Source of the DNA: Acidobacteria bacterium UBA2161
GTDB lineage: Bacteria; Acidobacteriota; Vicinamibacteria; Vicinamibacterales; UBA823
NCBI GenBank assembly: GCA_002328835.1
Contig: DCWN01000020.1
Location: 1 to 23,215, forward strand
Direction of reading: 5' to 3'
Length of the DNA stretch: 23,215 nt
The notes under the pieces were generated by a model. It had not been told where the DNA came from. It worked only from the letters and a program-made list of their open reading frames with translations, and searched no databases. A program made the position numbers and the translations under genes. The number at the start of each line of letters is the position of its first letter. Position 1 is the first letter of the stretch. Shown piece after piece: positions 6,703 through 14,847 of this stretch.

Positions 6703-7922
6703 GGCGGCCGGCCGGATCGAAGAAGGCCGAGCGCTTCACCGAGTCGGTCATCCGCGAGATGACCCGGCTGTCGCACGAGCACGGCGGAATCAATCTCTCG
6801 CAGGGATTCCCGGACTTTCCCGCCCCTGAGGCGATCAAGACGGCAGCGTGCGAGGCGATTCAGGACGATATCAACCAGTACGCGGTGACCTGGGGCGCCG
6901 CGCCGCTCAGGGAAGCAGTGGCACGGGAGTTCACGCGGCGCTACGGCGTGCCGGTCGACGCCGACGCGCAGGTCACCGTCTGCTGCGGGTCGACCGAGGC
7001 GATGATCACGACGCTGCTGGCCAGCGTCGACCCGGGCGACGAGGTCATCGTCTTCGAGCCGTTCTACGAGAACTACGGGCCCGACGCGATCCTGTCCGAC
7101 GCGGTGCCGCGCTACGTGACGCTGCGCGAGCCAGACTCCTCGACGGGGCTCGGGACAGACCCCTCGGCGGGGCTCGGGACAGATTGGACGTTTGACCCCG
7201 ACGAACTGTCCGCGGCCTTCAACGACCGGACGCGGGCGATCATCATCAATAGCCCGAACAACCCGACCGGCAAGGTCTTCACGCCGGACGAACTCGAAAC
7301 CATCGCGCGGCTCTGTCAGCACTGGGACGTCCTGGCGGTGACCGACGAGATCTACGAGCACATCATCTACGACGGCGTCCGGCACGTGCCGATGGCGGCG
7401 ATTGACGGCATGGCCGACCGCACGGTGACGATCAACAGCCTGTCGAAAACGTTCAGCGTGACGGGGTGGCGGGTTGGCTGGACGATCGCGCCGGCTGCCT
7501 TGACCGGCGCAATCCGCAAGGTGCACGACTTCTTGACGGTGGGCGCGGCTGCGCCGCTTCAGGCCGCCGGCGCCGTGGCCCTGGGATCGCCAGAATCCTA
7601 CTACCGGGACCTGGCGGCCGGCTACGAGCGGCGCCGGAACCTGCTGCTCGAGATTCTCGAACGGCACCACTTCGTCTGCTACCGTCCGTCGGGCGCCTAC
7701 TACGTCATGACCGATCTGGCCGCGTTCGATGTCACCGACGACGTCGAGTTCGCGCGCACGCTGGTTCGCGAGGTCGGCGTGGCCGCGGTGCCGGGGAGCA
7801 GCTTCTACCGGAACGCCGAACTCGGCCGTACCAAGCTACGGTTCTGCTTCTGTAAGCAGGACGCGACACTCCAGGAAGCCGATCGCCGCCTGGCGAAGCT
7901 CGGCGTGCAAGCAACCAGCTAG
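6699..7922 (+). CDS. PLP-dependent class I aminotransferase
   Basis: A 407-residue fold-type I aminotransferase. It resembles the methionine/kynurenine/aspartate aminotransferase group (INLSQGFPDF near the start). Landmarks are NSPNNPTG around N187, D216 in AVTDEIYE, the PLP-binding lysine K250 in NSLSKTFSVTGWRVGW, and a C-terminal substrate-binding arginine R381. It transfers an amino group between an amino acid and a 2-oxo acid in the cytoplasm; the substrate cannot be told from sequence. The ATG at 6699 overlaps the previous stop. Residues 146-161 are an in-frame insertion made of two 8-residue repeats, in a surface-loop position between VTLREP and WTFDPDEL. The stop shares CTAG with the convergent gene. 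An upstream in-frame extension to 6288 is a shadow of the preceding gene. Confidence 0.92.
   Translation: MRRPAGSKKAERFTESVIREMTRLSHEHGGINLSQGFPDFPAPEAIKTAACEAIQDDINQYAVTWGAAPLREAVAREFTRRYGVPVDADAQVTVCCGSTEAMITTLLASVDPGDEVIVFEPFYENYGPDAILSDAVPRYVTLREPDSSTGLGTDPSAGLGTDWTFDPDELSAAFNDRTRAIIINSPNNPTGKVFTPDELETIARLCQHWDVLAVTDEIYEHIIYDGVRHVPMAAIDGMADRTVTINSLSKTFSVTGWRVGWTIAPAALTGAIRKVHDFLTVGAAAPLQAAGAVALGSPESYYRDLAAGYERRRNLLLEILERHHFVCYRPSGAYYVMTDLAAFDVTDDVEFARTLVREVGVAAVPGSSFYRNAELGRTKLRFCFCKQDATLQEADRRLAKLGVQATS
7134..7181 (+). repeat. Tandem 24-bp repeat inserted in-frame in the aminotransferase
   Basis: Two adjacent 24-nt copies (7134-7157 and 7158-7181) differ at two positions. Both contain CGGGGCTCGGGACAGA. 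They encode DSSTGLGT and DPSAGLGT. The family normally runs directly from the strand before to the segment after, so the pair looks like an inserted and duplicated repeat element. Confidence 0.85.
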
Positions 7923-8731
7923 AATCTCACCAGGCCGCCGTAGTAGAAGCCCCTCAGCTTGACGTCTCCCGCGTCCTGGCTGACCTGGTAGATCAGGTTG
8001 ACCGACCGGTAGCCGAACTGGAACCCGACATTGTCGGTGAAGTTCAGCGTCGTGTAGATATCGATGTCGATGTACTCGCCACGATGGTTCTCGTCGATGC
8101 CCTCAGGCAGCTTGAAGCCCGTGAGTTCGAACGTGAGGCCCCAGTTCTCCGCGGGGTAGGCGCGCACGATGCCGCCGACCGCGGGCACCGGCGCCCGCGC
8201 CCGGATGAACTCCGAGGCGAACGGGCTGTCGAGCGTGACCTCGACGTTGGTGTACTTGGCTTCGAGAATGAGTCCGGCGAACCAGCGCTCGCGGTAGACG
8301 AAGTCGTATTCGTAGCCGAAACGCCAGGTGTCCCAGCGGGCGGTCGTCGTGACCGGGATGCCGATGTCGTAGCGGATGCCGTTGAAGACGATTGACCGGT
8401 CGAGAAGCGCGTCCGAGTCGTAGCCGATCGGCACGTACTGGATCCGGAACTTGTGCTTGCGCGCCGGCCGCAGGACGGCGCGGAATTCCGGGAACCGTTT
8501 CTGGAGGATTCCCAGATCCGCGACGACGTCGATGTCGGAGCCTGCAATGCCGAGCTGCGCGCTCGAGATGGTGATCTCCGGTGTTGGGTTCCACAGCCCG
8601 CCGTAGAGCTCGACGCGGTAGACCTCACCGACAGCGGGTTGTGGGGCCCCGAACTGCGCCTGGGCGGACGCGGCGCTGAGGAGCGAGACCGCGATCACCA
8701 GGCAGCGGACGAACCAGGTACGTGTACGCAT
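7919..8731 (-). CDS. Outer-membrane beta-barrel-like protein with signal peptide
   Basis: A 270-residue exported protein. The start at 8731 is chosen because it gives a classic signal peptide: MRTRTWFVR, a hydrophobic core of about 15 residues, then ASAQAQ with likely cleavage after AQA near residue 24. The ORF extends upstream to a TTG at 8866, but that part has no signal-peptide character. The mature part is rich in alternating beta strands and aromatic residues (RFGYEYDFVYRERWFAGLILEAKYT, VGFQFGYRSVNLIYQV) and ends in Phe (GGLVRF), as expected for a barrel inserted by the BAM machinery. No specific family is recognised and its ligand or role is unknown. It is transcribed away from the ABC exporter genes and towards the aminotransferase. 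Confidence 0.8.
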   Translation of the reverse strand: MRTRTWFVRCLVIAVSLLSAASAQAQFGAPQPAVGEVYRVELYGGLWNPTPEITISSAQLGIAGSDIDVVADLGILQKRFPEFRAVLRPARKHKFRIQYVPIGYDSDALLDRSIVFNGIRYDIGIPVTTTARWDTWRFGYEYDFVYRERWFAGLILEAKYTNVEVTLDSPFASEFIRARAPVPAVGGIVRAYPAENWGLTFELTGFKLPEGIDENHRGEYIDIDIYTTLNFTDNVGFQFGYRSVNLIYQVSQDAGDVKLRGFYYGGLVRF

Positions 8732-8836
8732 GATCGCCTTGTGCCCCGCGTGTATCCGTTCGTGATGCGGGTGGTCGCTGCGTCGCGGGATTGCACCGAA
8801 GCGATGGGAGTCTGCTGGGAGGAGACTACGCACGGT

Positions 8837-8888
8837 AGGGTAGCACAGTCTTGCGTGGTTGGCCAACGCGCGACGCGGCCGCTATTCT
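8837..8888. promoter_or_regulatory. Possible divergent promoters sharing a TTGGCCAA palindrome
   Basis: On the plus strand TTGGCC (8859-8864), 18 nt and TATTCT (8883-8888) would start RNA only a few bases before the ABC gene ATG at 8899. On the minus strand TTGGCC (8861-8866), 18 nt and TACCCT (8837-8842) point towards the barrel gene. The matches are moderate and unsupported by any other evidence. Confidence 0.25.
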
Positions 8889-8898
8889 AGAGAGTCGC

Positions 8899-10656
8899 AT
8901 GGGTCCTGCCGTCCGTCGCCTCCTGCCCTACATGTTGCGTCACCGCCGCCGGTTGTCGCTAGGCCTGGGCTGCGTCGTGATGATGAGCTCGGTGTCGCTG
9001 CTGTCGCCGTGGGTGCTGAAGTACGCCATCGACGACCTGACCGTCGGGGTCACGCGCGCGAAGCTCGGCCTATATGCGTCGCTGTTGCTGGGCATTGCCG
9101 TCGTGGGGGCCGGCTTCCGGTTTCTGATGCGGCGCCTCATCGTCGGGGTGTCACGCGAGATCGAGTACGACGTCCGCAACGACTTCTACGCCCACCTCGA
9201 GCGGCTGTCCGTTCGCTACTTCCAGTCGGAACGCACGGGCGACATCATGTCGCGCGCGACGAACGACCTGAATGCCGTGCGGATGATGACCGGGCCGGCG
9301 ATCATGTACTCGGTCAACACGGTGCTGACCTTCTCGGTGGCGATCCTGCTGATGCTGTCCATCGACGTCCGGTTGACGGCGATCGCCCTGCTGCCCCTGC
9401 CGTTCGTCTCACTCCTGGTGAAAGTCTTCGGCAGTGCCATCCACCACCGGTTCGAGGCGATCCAGGCGCAGCTGTCCAACATGAGTGCCGTCGTGCAGGA
9501 GGCGCTCGCCGGCGTCCGCGTGGTACGCGCGTACCGGCAGGAAGCGTCCGAACTGGCACGGTTCCGCGAGGCCAACCGGGAATACCTCGAGCGGAACCGC
9601 GGCCTGATCCGGCTGCAGGGGCTGTTCTTTCCGAGCCTGGCGCTGTTCCTCGGCTTCGGAGGGCTGCTCGTGCTGTGGCTCGGCAGCCGCGAGGTCGTGC
9701 TCGGCCGGATCTCGGTGGGCGAGTTCGTCGCGTTCAACGCCTACCTGGTCATGCTGAGCTGGCCGATGATCGCTTTCGGCTGGGTCACCAACATGCTGCA
9801 GCGCGGTCTGGCGTCGTGGAAGCGGATGCTGCAGGTGTTCGACGCGGTCCCCGACATCGGCGATGCGGTCGAGGCCGAGGGCAGGACCACGATCAGCGGC
9901 GGGATCGAACTGCGCGGTCTCACGTTCGCCTATGGCGACGGTGAGCCGGTCCTCCGCGATCTCTCGCTGCGGGTCGAACCCGGGCAGACCCTGGCGCTGG
10001 TGGGCGGGACGGGCTCTGGCAAGTCGACGCTGCTGGGCCTCATCCCTCGCCTGTTCGATCCGCCGCCGGGGACGGTGTTCGTCGACGGCGTCGACGTCCG
10101 CGACATTCCGCTCGACCAGCTGCGCGGTGCCATCGGCTACGTCCCCCAGGAACCGTTCCTGTTCTCGACGACGCTGCGCGACAACGTCGCGTTCGGGCTA
10201 GCCGAGGGCACGGCTTCGGGCGCCCTGGCCGACACGGTCGAGGCGGCGGCGAGCGTGGCCTGCCTGGACGGTGACATCGCCGAGTTCCCGCGCGGCTACG
10301 ACACCCTGGTGGGAGAGCGCGGGATCACGCTCTCGGGCGGTCAGAAGCAGCGGGCCGCGCTCGCCCGTGCGTTGACGGTCGACCCACGCATCCTGATTCT
10401 CGACGACGCGTTGTCGGCGGTCGACACCTACACCGAGGAACGGATCCTCGCGGGTCTGCGCGAGGTCAGGCGTCAACGGACCTCCATCATCGTGGCGCAC
10501 CGGATGTCGACGGTCCGCGACGCCGACATCATCGCCGTTCTGGATCAAGGCCGGCTGGTCGAGCGCGGCTCCCACGACGAGCTGATCGCCCTGGACGGCG
10601 TGTACGCCGAGTTGTACCGGAAGCAGCTCCTGGAGGACGAGCTGGCCGCGTCCTAA
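8899..10656 (+). CDS. ABC exporter half-transporter, subunit with degenerate catalytic site (YheI/BmrC-like)
   Basis: A 585-residue inner-membrane ABC half-transporter. A six-helix type I exporter domain covers residues 1-315, with hydrophobic segments near 20-40, 55-80, 135-155, 160-180, 245-262 and 275-300. The nucleotide-binding domain covers 335-575: Walker A GGTGSGKST at 369-377, Q417, signature LSGGQ at 478-482, Walker B ILILDD ending at D502, and H534. The catalytic glutamate is replaced by D503 (LDDALSAVD), as in the YheI/BmrC and TM287 subunits of heterodimeric exporters. The start at 8899 is taken because the family N-terminus begins there; an extension to 8851 adds unrelated residues. 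The partner starts 11 nt downstream. The substrate is unknown; the family handles drugs and lipids. Confidence 0.92.
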   Translation: MGPAVRRLLPYMLRHRRRLSLGLGCVVMMSSVSLLSPWVLKYAIDDLTVGVTRAKLGLYASLLLGIAVVGAGFRFLMRRLIVGVSREIEYDVRNDFYAHLERLSVRYFQSERTGDIMSRATNDLNAVRMMTGPAIMYSVNTVLTFSVAILLMLSIDVRLTAIALLPLPFVSLLVKVFGSAIHHRFEAIQAQLSNMSAVVQEALAGVRVVRAYRQEASELARFREANREYLERNRGLIRLQGLFFPSLALFLGFGGLLVLWLGSREVVLGRISVGEFVAFNAYLVMLSWPMIAFGWVTNMLQRGLASWKRMLQVFDAVPDIGDAVEAEGRTTISGGIELRGLTFAYGDGEPVLRDLSLRVEPGQTLALVGGTGSGKSTLLGLIPRLFDPPPGTVFVDGVDVRDIPLDQLRGAIGYVPQEPFLFSTTLRDNVAFGLAEGTASGALADTVEAAASVACLDGDIAEFPRGYDTLVGERGITLSGGQKQRAALARALTVDPRILILDDALSAVDTYTEERILAGLREVRRQRTSIIVAHRMSTVRDADIIAVLDQGRLVERGSHDELIALDGVYAELYRKQLLEDELAAS

Positions 10657-10667
10657 CAGACTTCGCC

Positions 10668-12449
10668 ATGTCCCTGCACGAAGAAGAAGCGCTCGGCAAG
10701 GCCTACGACGCGCGCCTGATGCGGCGGCTGCTGACCTATCTCTGGCCGTACCGCCGGGCCGTGTCCATCGCACTCGCGGCGATCGTCGGCCACTCCGCGC
10801 TGCAGCTCGCCCAGCCGTACCTCACGAAGCTGGCCATCGACTCGTACATCGCGACGGGCGACCTGGACGGGCTGAACCTGATCGCCGTGATCTTCCTGGT
10901 CGTCCTCGTCGGAAGTTTCGCGCTGGAGTACGTACGGACCTACACGCTCCAGATGACTGGCCAGCGGATCATGTTCGATCTGCGGATGCAGGTGTACGGC
11001 CATCTGCAGAAGCTCGACGTGCGGTTCTACGACCGCAACCCGGTCGGGCGGCTGATGACCCGGGTGACGACCGACGTCGACGTGTTGAACGAGATGTTCG
11101 CGTCGGGTGTCGTCGCCATCTTCGGCGACGTCTTCATGCTCATCGGCATCATGGCCGTGCTGCTGTCGATGGACTGGCGCCTGGCCCTCGTCGCGTTCTC
11201 GGTGTTGCCGCTCATCGCGATCGTGACGCAGTGGTTCCGGCGCAACGTGCGAGAGACCTACCGCACGGTGCGTGTCTGGATCGCGCGGATCAACGCCTAC
11301 CTGCAGGAACATCTCACCGGCATGGCGACCGTGCAGCTGTTCCGCCGCGAGGCACGAAGCTTCAACGAGTTCGACGAGATCAACCGCACCCATCGAGACG
11401 CGAACATCGCCTCGATCTTCTACTATGCCGTCTTCTATCCGTTGATCGAGCTCGTCGGCGCCCTGGCCGCGTCGCTCATCATCTGGTACGGCGGTGGGTG
11501 GGTGCTCGACGGGTCGCTGACCCTGGGCGTGCTCGTGGCGTTCCTGCTTTACGCGCAGCGCTTCTTCCGGCCGATCAGCGACATGTCGGAGAAGTTCAAC
11601 ATTCTCCAGGCGGCAATGGCGTCGTCCGAGCGGATCTTCAAGCTGCTCGACACGCCCGTCGAGATCGAGAGCCCGGCGCGGCCGGGGGCGCGGCCGGGCC
11701 GGAGCGCCGGCCGGCTGGAATTCGACGGTGTCTGGTTCGCGTACAACGACGACGACTACGTGCTGCGCGACCTGTCGTTCGTCGTCGAGCCGGGTGAGCG
11801 CGTGGGCATCGTCGGCGCGACCGGCGCCGGCAAGACGACGATCATCAATCTGTTGATGCGGTTCTACGACGTCTCACGCGGCCGGATCTTGGTCGACGGT
11901 GTCGATGTCCGCGACATGGAGCTCGACCAGTTGCGCCGTCGGTCGAGCTTGGTCCTGCAGGATGTGCACCTTTTCGCGGGGTCGATCGCCGCGAACGTTC
12001 GTCTGGGGGACGAGACGATCAGCGACGCCGACGTCCGCGCCGCCATCACGAACGTGCACGCCGACCGATTCATCGATCGACTGGCCGACGGCATCGCCAG
12101 CCCGGTGGCCGAGCGCGGAGCAACCCTGTCGGTCGGACAGAAGCAACTGCTGTCGTTCGCGCGCGCGCTGGCGTTCGACCCGCGCATCCTCGTCCTGGAT
12201 GAAGCGACCTCGAGCATCGACACCGAGACCGAGCTGCTCATTCAAGACGCGCTGCGGGTGCTGATGGCGGGCCGCACCACGATCGCCATCGCGCACCGCC
12301 TCTCGACGATTCAGGACATGGACAAGATTCTCGTCCTGCACAAGGGCACACTGCGCGAGGCCGGCACCCACCAGGAGCTGCTGTCGCGCCGCGGCATCTA
12401 CTACAAGCTCTACCAGCTGCAGTACCAGGAAGTCGCCGCCGGCGGGTAA
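10668..12449 (+). CDS. ABC exporter half-transporter, catalytic partner (YheH/BmrD-like)
   Basis: A 593-residue partner of the preceding gene. An N-terminal cytoplasmic stretch and the six-helix exporter domain occupy residues 1-325. The nucleotide-binding domain spans 348-590: Walker A GATGAGKTT at 383-391, Walker B ILVLDE with catalytic E512, DEATSSIDTETE typical of YheH, and H543. Its signature is altered to LSVGQ (487-491). Combined with the Asp in the partner's Walker B, this predicts one impaired and one competent ATP site, the standard asymmetric heterodimer. The linker at 335-348 is Gly/Arg/Pro-rich. No poly-T terminator follows; a short GC hairpin sits at 12456-12479. Confidence 0.93.
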   Translation: MSLHEEEALGKAYDARLMRRLLTYLWPYRRAVSIALAAIVGHSALQLAQPYLTKLAIDSYIATGDLDGLNLIAVIFLVVLVGSFALEYVRTYTLQMTGQRIMFDLRMQVYGHLQKLDVRFYDRNPVGRLMTRVTTDVDVLNEMFASGVVAIFGDVFMLIGIMAVLLSMDWRLALVAFSVLPLIAIVTQWFRRNVRETYRTVRVWIARINAYLQEHLTGMATVQLFRREARSFNEFDEINRTHRDANIASIFYYAVFYPLIELVGALAASLIIWYGGGWVLDGSLTLGVLVAFLLYAQRFFRPISDMSEKFNILQAAMASSERIFKLLDTPVEIESPARPGARPGRSAGRLEFDGVWFAYNDDDYVLRDLSFVVEPGERVGIVGATGAGKTTIINLLMRFYDVSRGRILVDGVDVRDMELDQLRRRSSLVLQDVHLFAGSIAANVRLGDETISDADVRAAITNVHADRFIDRLADGIASPVAERGATLSVGQKQLLSFARALAFDPRILVLDEATSSIDTETELLIQDALRVLMAGRTTIAIAHRLSTIQDMDKILVLHKGTLREAGTHQELLSRRGIYYKLYQLQYQEVAAGG

Positions 12450-12455
12450 CGATCG

Positions 12456-12479
12456 GGTTCCGGCGGGTGGCGCCGGACC
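12456..12479 (+). other. GC-rich hairpin after the ABC genes
   Basis: TCCGGC at 12459-12464 pairs with GCCGGA at 12472-12477, and GG/CC extends the stem past one bulged T. No T-run follows, so it is not a canonical terminator, but it lies between convergent genes and may slow readthrough. The rest of 12480-12594 shows nothing further. Confidence 0.3.
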
Positions 12480-12594
12480 GGGGGCCCCCCGCTGGCGCGG
12501 AGGCCAAGGGCCTGGCCGTAACCACGCATTCCTGGCCGCAATGCCCGTAGGCTGAGCACCAGTGGGGGAAGGCCGGTGACAGGACCCGCCGAGA

Positions 12595-13143
12595 TCAGCG
12601 TTCTGCGGGGTCGTTCAAGTTCAAGGGGCGCGAGTAGAGCGACTTCGGCCGCCATTCCCGCTCACGCTGCCGGAACGCGGCGTCGATCCGATCCGACGCA
12701 CTGTCGACCGGCTTCCAGCCAAGGCGCAGGATCGTGATGTCGAGCGGCCGCCGGCCGAATGCGAGCGCCTCGTAGCAGCTCCACATGTAGATGTCGATCA
12801 TCCGCCCCTGGATGGCCGGCCCGGTATCCAGAATCGTGTAGAGGCCGTTGTAGGCGCCAGCCGACTCGACGCGGATGACCGATCCGAGCGGCAGGATCGA
12901 CGGGTCGCCCGCCGCCATGCCCGACCGCACCGGGATTCCCGAGCGGGTGATCGTGCCCTTGCAGTAGGCCGTGGCGATGAAGCGGAGCTGGGCGCCGGGT
13001 TCGGCCGGGGCGGTCGAGACCCGCACGAGGGCGTTGCGCGCCGCGTAGCGCGAGTCGAGTAGCGTCGATTCCGCGACGACGACCAGCGCGACCGCGGCGA
13101 CCGCGGCGACGACAACCCGCCATCGGAACGATTTCGCGAGCAT
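12595..13143 (-). CDS. 3D-domain (Asp-Asp-Asp) cell-envelope protein
   Basis: A 182-residue protein with an N-terminal hydrophobic segment (about residues 8-25, signal anchor or signal peptide) and a 3D domain at about 52-130. The three conserved aspartates are visible: D80 in AAGDPSILPLGS, D106 in ILDTGPAIQG and D117 in MIDIYM. The double-psi barrel of this domain is shared with MltA-type lytic transglycosylases and RlpA-like proteins, so a peptidoglycan-related role outside the cytoplasmic membrane is likely. Catalysis is not certain for the domain alone. It lies 23 nt after the thiL stop and probably shares its transcript. Confidence 0.82.
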   Translation of the reverse strand: MLAKSFRWRVVVAAVAAVALVVVAESTLLDSRYAARNALVRVSTAPAEPGAQLRFIATAYCKGTITRSGIPVRSGMAAGDPSILPLGSVIRVESAGAYNGLYTILDTGPAIQGRMIDIYMWSCYEALAFGRRPLDITILRLGWKPVDSASDRIDAAFRQREREWRPKSLYSRPLNLNDPAER

Positions 13144-13166
13144 GAGCTGGGGCGAAAACTAGCCTA

Positions 13167-14195
13167 TCAGAAGTGACGGAACCCGGCCGGCAACGGTTCG
13201 TCGCCGGTCTGGCGGCGAAGGATCAGGCCGGGCTCGGCGGTGACGGTGCCGATTCGGGTCACGGCCAGCGGCTTGGCGAGCCGGGTGAGGAGGCGCGCGC
13301 GGCTGCGGGGCCGATCGGGCAGGGCGAACAGCAGCTCGTAGTCCTCTCCGCCGGCCAGCGCCGAGGCCACCGGGTCGTGGTCGTGCGCCGTGAACCATCG
13401 GCGCCCCGCGTCGTCGATCGGAATCGCCTCGGCTTCGACGATCGCTCCAAGGCCGCGCGGTGCGGTGACTTGGGTCACGGCGTCGGCCAGCCCATCGCTG
13501 AGATCCATCGCCGCGGTGGCGATCCGGTTACGCGCGACGCGTTGGCCGACGCGCAGGCGTGGTTCTGGGCGGAGGAAGTGCGTGACACAGCCGCGCATCG
13601 GGTCGTCGGCTCCGGGCATGCCATGGTTGGCGGTGAGCCAGGCGAGACCTGCCGCGGCGCCGCCGACCGTGCCCGTCACGTACAGCCCGTCGCCGGCGCG
13701 CGCCGTGGTGCGAGTCAGCACCGTGCGTCGCCGGATCGCCCCGACGACCGTCACGTCGATGCACAGGGGGCCGGGCGACCGGGCGAGGTTGCCGCCCACC
13801 AGCGCCAGTCGGTGCTGGTCGGCGAGCGTCAGCAGGCCGTCGAGCACCTGATCGAGGTCGGCGACCGCGAGGTCGGCTGGGAGGATGAGCGAGAGGACGG
13901 CGGTGCGCGGCTCGGCGCCCATGGCTGCCAGGTCGCTGAGGTTGATCGCCAACGCCTTGTGCCCGAGATCCGCGGGCGTACCGAACCGGCGATCGAAGTG
14001 GACGCCCTCGACCATCGCATCGGTCGTGATGACGTCGAGGCGGCCGCGGGCCGGTTCGACGACCGCCGCGTCGTCACCGATGCCGACGGCGACCCAGGGG
14101 GGCGCGGGTGGCACCCGTGCGCGGATCCGTTCGATCAGGGCGTGTTCACCGAGGTCGGCGACACGACTCGTTGATGGGCTGGACGCTGCTGGCAT
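13167..14195 (-). CDS. thiL: Thiamine-monophosphate kinase
   Basis: A 342-residue enzyme that phosphorylates thiamine monophosphate to thiamine diphosphate with ATP, the last step of cofactor synthesis, in the cytoplasm. Family motifs are in order: GIGDDAAVV (38-46), TTDAMVEGVHF (57-67), HKALAINLSDLAAMGA (79-94), a metal/nucleotide-loop variant GGNLARS (134-140), MDLSDGLAD (230-238) and GGEDYELLF (282-290). The usual GGD of the central loop reads GGN here. The start at 14195 is an ATG; a GTG at codon 12 (VADLGEHALI) would give the family-like N-terminus and is an alternative. The gene begins 45 nt after the 6S RNA stem and has no clear promoter of its own. Confidence 0.93.
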   Translation of the reverse strand: MPAASSPSTSRVADLGEHALIERIRARVPPAPPWVAVGIGDDAAVVEPARGRLDVITTDAMVEGVHFDRRFGTPADLGHKALAINLSDLAAMGAEPRTAVLSLILPADLAVADLDQVLDGLLTLADQHRLALVGGNLARSPGPLCIDVTVVGAIRRRTVLTRTTARAGDGLYVTGTVGGAAAGLAWLTANHGMPGADDPMRGCVTHFLRPEPRLRVGQRVARNRIATAAMDLSDGLADAVTQVTAPRGLGAIVEAEAIPIDDAGRRWFTAHDHDPVASALAGGEDYELLFALPDRPRSRARLLTRLAKPLAVTRIGTVTAEPGLILRRQTGDEPLPAGFRHF

Positions 14196-14240
14196 GGCTC
14201 GCGGAAAGTGTTGGCGAGGCAGAAGGGTGGGAGGAAGAGA

Positions 14241-14420
14241 CCCCGCTTTGCCGTGTGGGGAGGTCGGATGAACCTGCGCGTAGCAGGTGGAATCGCGGTG
14301 TCCAACCGCGCTTTAGGCTACCTCGCTCGGAGGCGTGCACACCACGCGGCGTCGCGATTCGCTTCAAGGTAACGTTGGCTCAACCGAGCCCCCGAAACCA
14401 TCACGTGCAAAGCAGGGAAC
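14241..14420 (-). ncRNA. ssrS: 6S RNA, RNA polymerase regulator
   Basis: This is a structured RNA of about 177-180 nt directly downstream of zapA, its conserved place in many bacteria. Its 11-bp closing stem pairs 14407-14417 (CCCTGCTTTGC as RNA sense) with 14241-14251 (GCAAAGCGGGG). The 3' side of the bubble has a hairpin ACCTGC/GCAGGT (14272-14288), flanked by TTC and GGTTCATCC, as in the E. coli 6S 3' bubble. GCCTAAAG (around 14311-14318) matches the E. coli GCCTTAAAA segment in the same order. An inner stem GTTACCT/AGGTAGC pairs 14367-14373 with 14317-14323. 6S RNA imitates an open promoter and holds sigma70 polymerase. The exact ends are inferred from the stem. No strong promoter is seen, so processing from the zapA transcript is possible. 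Confidence 0.8.
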
Positions 14421-14535
14421 CCAATCTACATCGTCAACCGTTTCGACCGGCCATACACCGATCACGAATCCGGTCTGCCTCGGCAGGATCTTAAAACGAA
14501 TACCGGGGGGGTGGCAAGCGCCGCCGAGCTGTCGC

Positions 14536-14838
14536 TCAGGCGTCCGACGCCAGCGTGCGGTCGATCAGGGCTTCGAGCTGCGCCGCGCGCTCGGTGGCCT
14601 GCGACACGACCGACTGGTCCGTTTCGCGGCACCGAAAGTACTCGTCGGCGATGTTCAAGGCGGCCAGGACAGCCACCTTGAGCGAATCGCCGGTCGCGGT
14701 TTCCTCCGCCGCTACGGTCATCTTTTCGTCGACGTAGACCGCGAGCTTCGCGACGTAGGGTGCCGCCAGCTGGCTCCGCACCGGGTACTGGTGTCCGTGA
14801 ATCTCGACGGTGATGACGTTCGACGAATTCTCGCTCAC
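14536..14838 (-). CDS. zapA: Cell division protein ZapA
   Basis: A 100-residue protein of the ZapA family. An N-terminal beta region (VITVEIHGHQYPVRS) and YVAKLAVYVDEKM are followed by a helical dimerisation and coiled-coil part (VAVLAALNIADEYFRCRE onward). It binds FtsZ and bundles protofilaments at the division ring in the cytoplasm. It uses a GTG start at 14838, supported by GGAG 8 nt upstream on the minus strand (TAGGAGTACGCC before the GTG). It begins 9 nt after the zapB-like gene and is followed by the 6S RNA. Confidence 0.93.
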   Translation of the reverse strand: MSENSSNVITVEIHGHQYPVRSQLAAPYVAKLAVYVDEKMTVAAEETATGDSLKVAVLAALNIADEYFRCRETDQSVVSQATERAAQLEALIDRTLASDA

Positions 14839-14847
14839 GGCGTACTC

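Noticed and set aside
6492..7670. 392-residue minus-strand ORF opposite the aminotransferase
   Set aside because: The opposite strand has an unmistakable PLP enzyme; this frame is a GC shadow without motifs.
13173..14174. 333-residue plus-strand ORF opposite thiL
   Set aside because: It is fully antisense to a gene with all ThiL motifs, and its composition is shadow-like.
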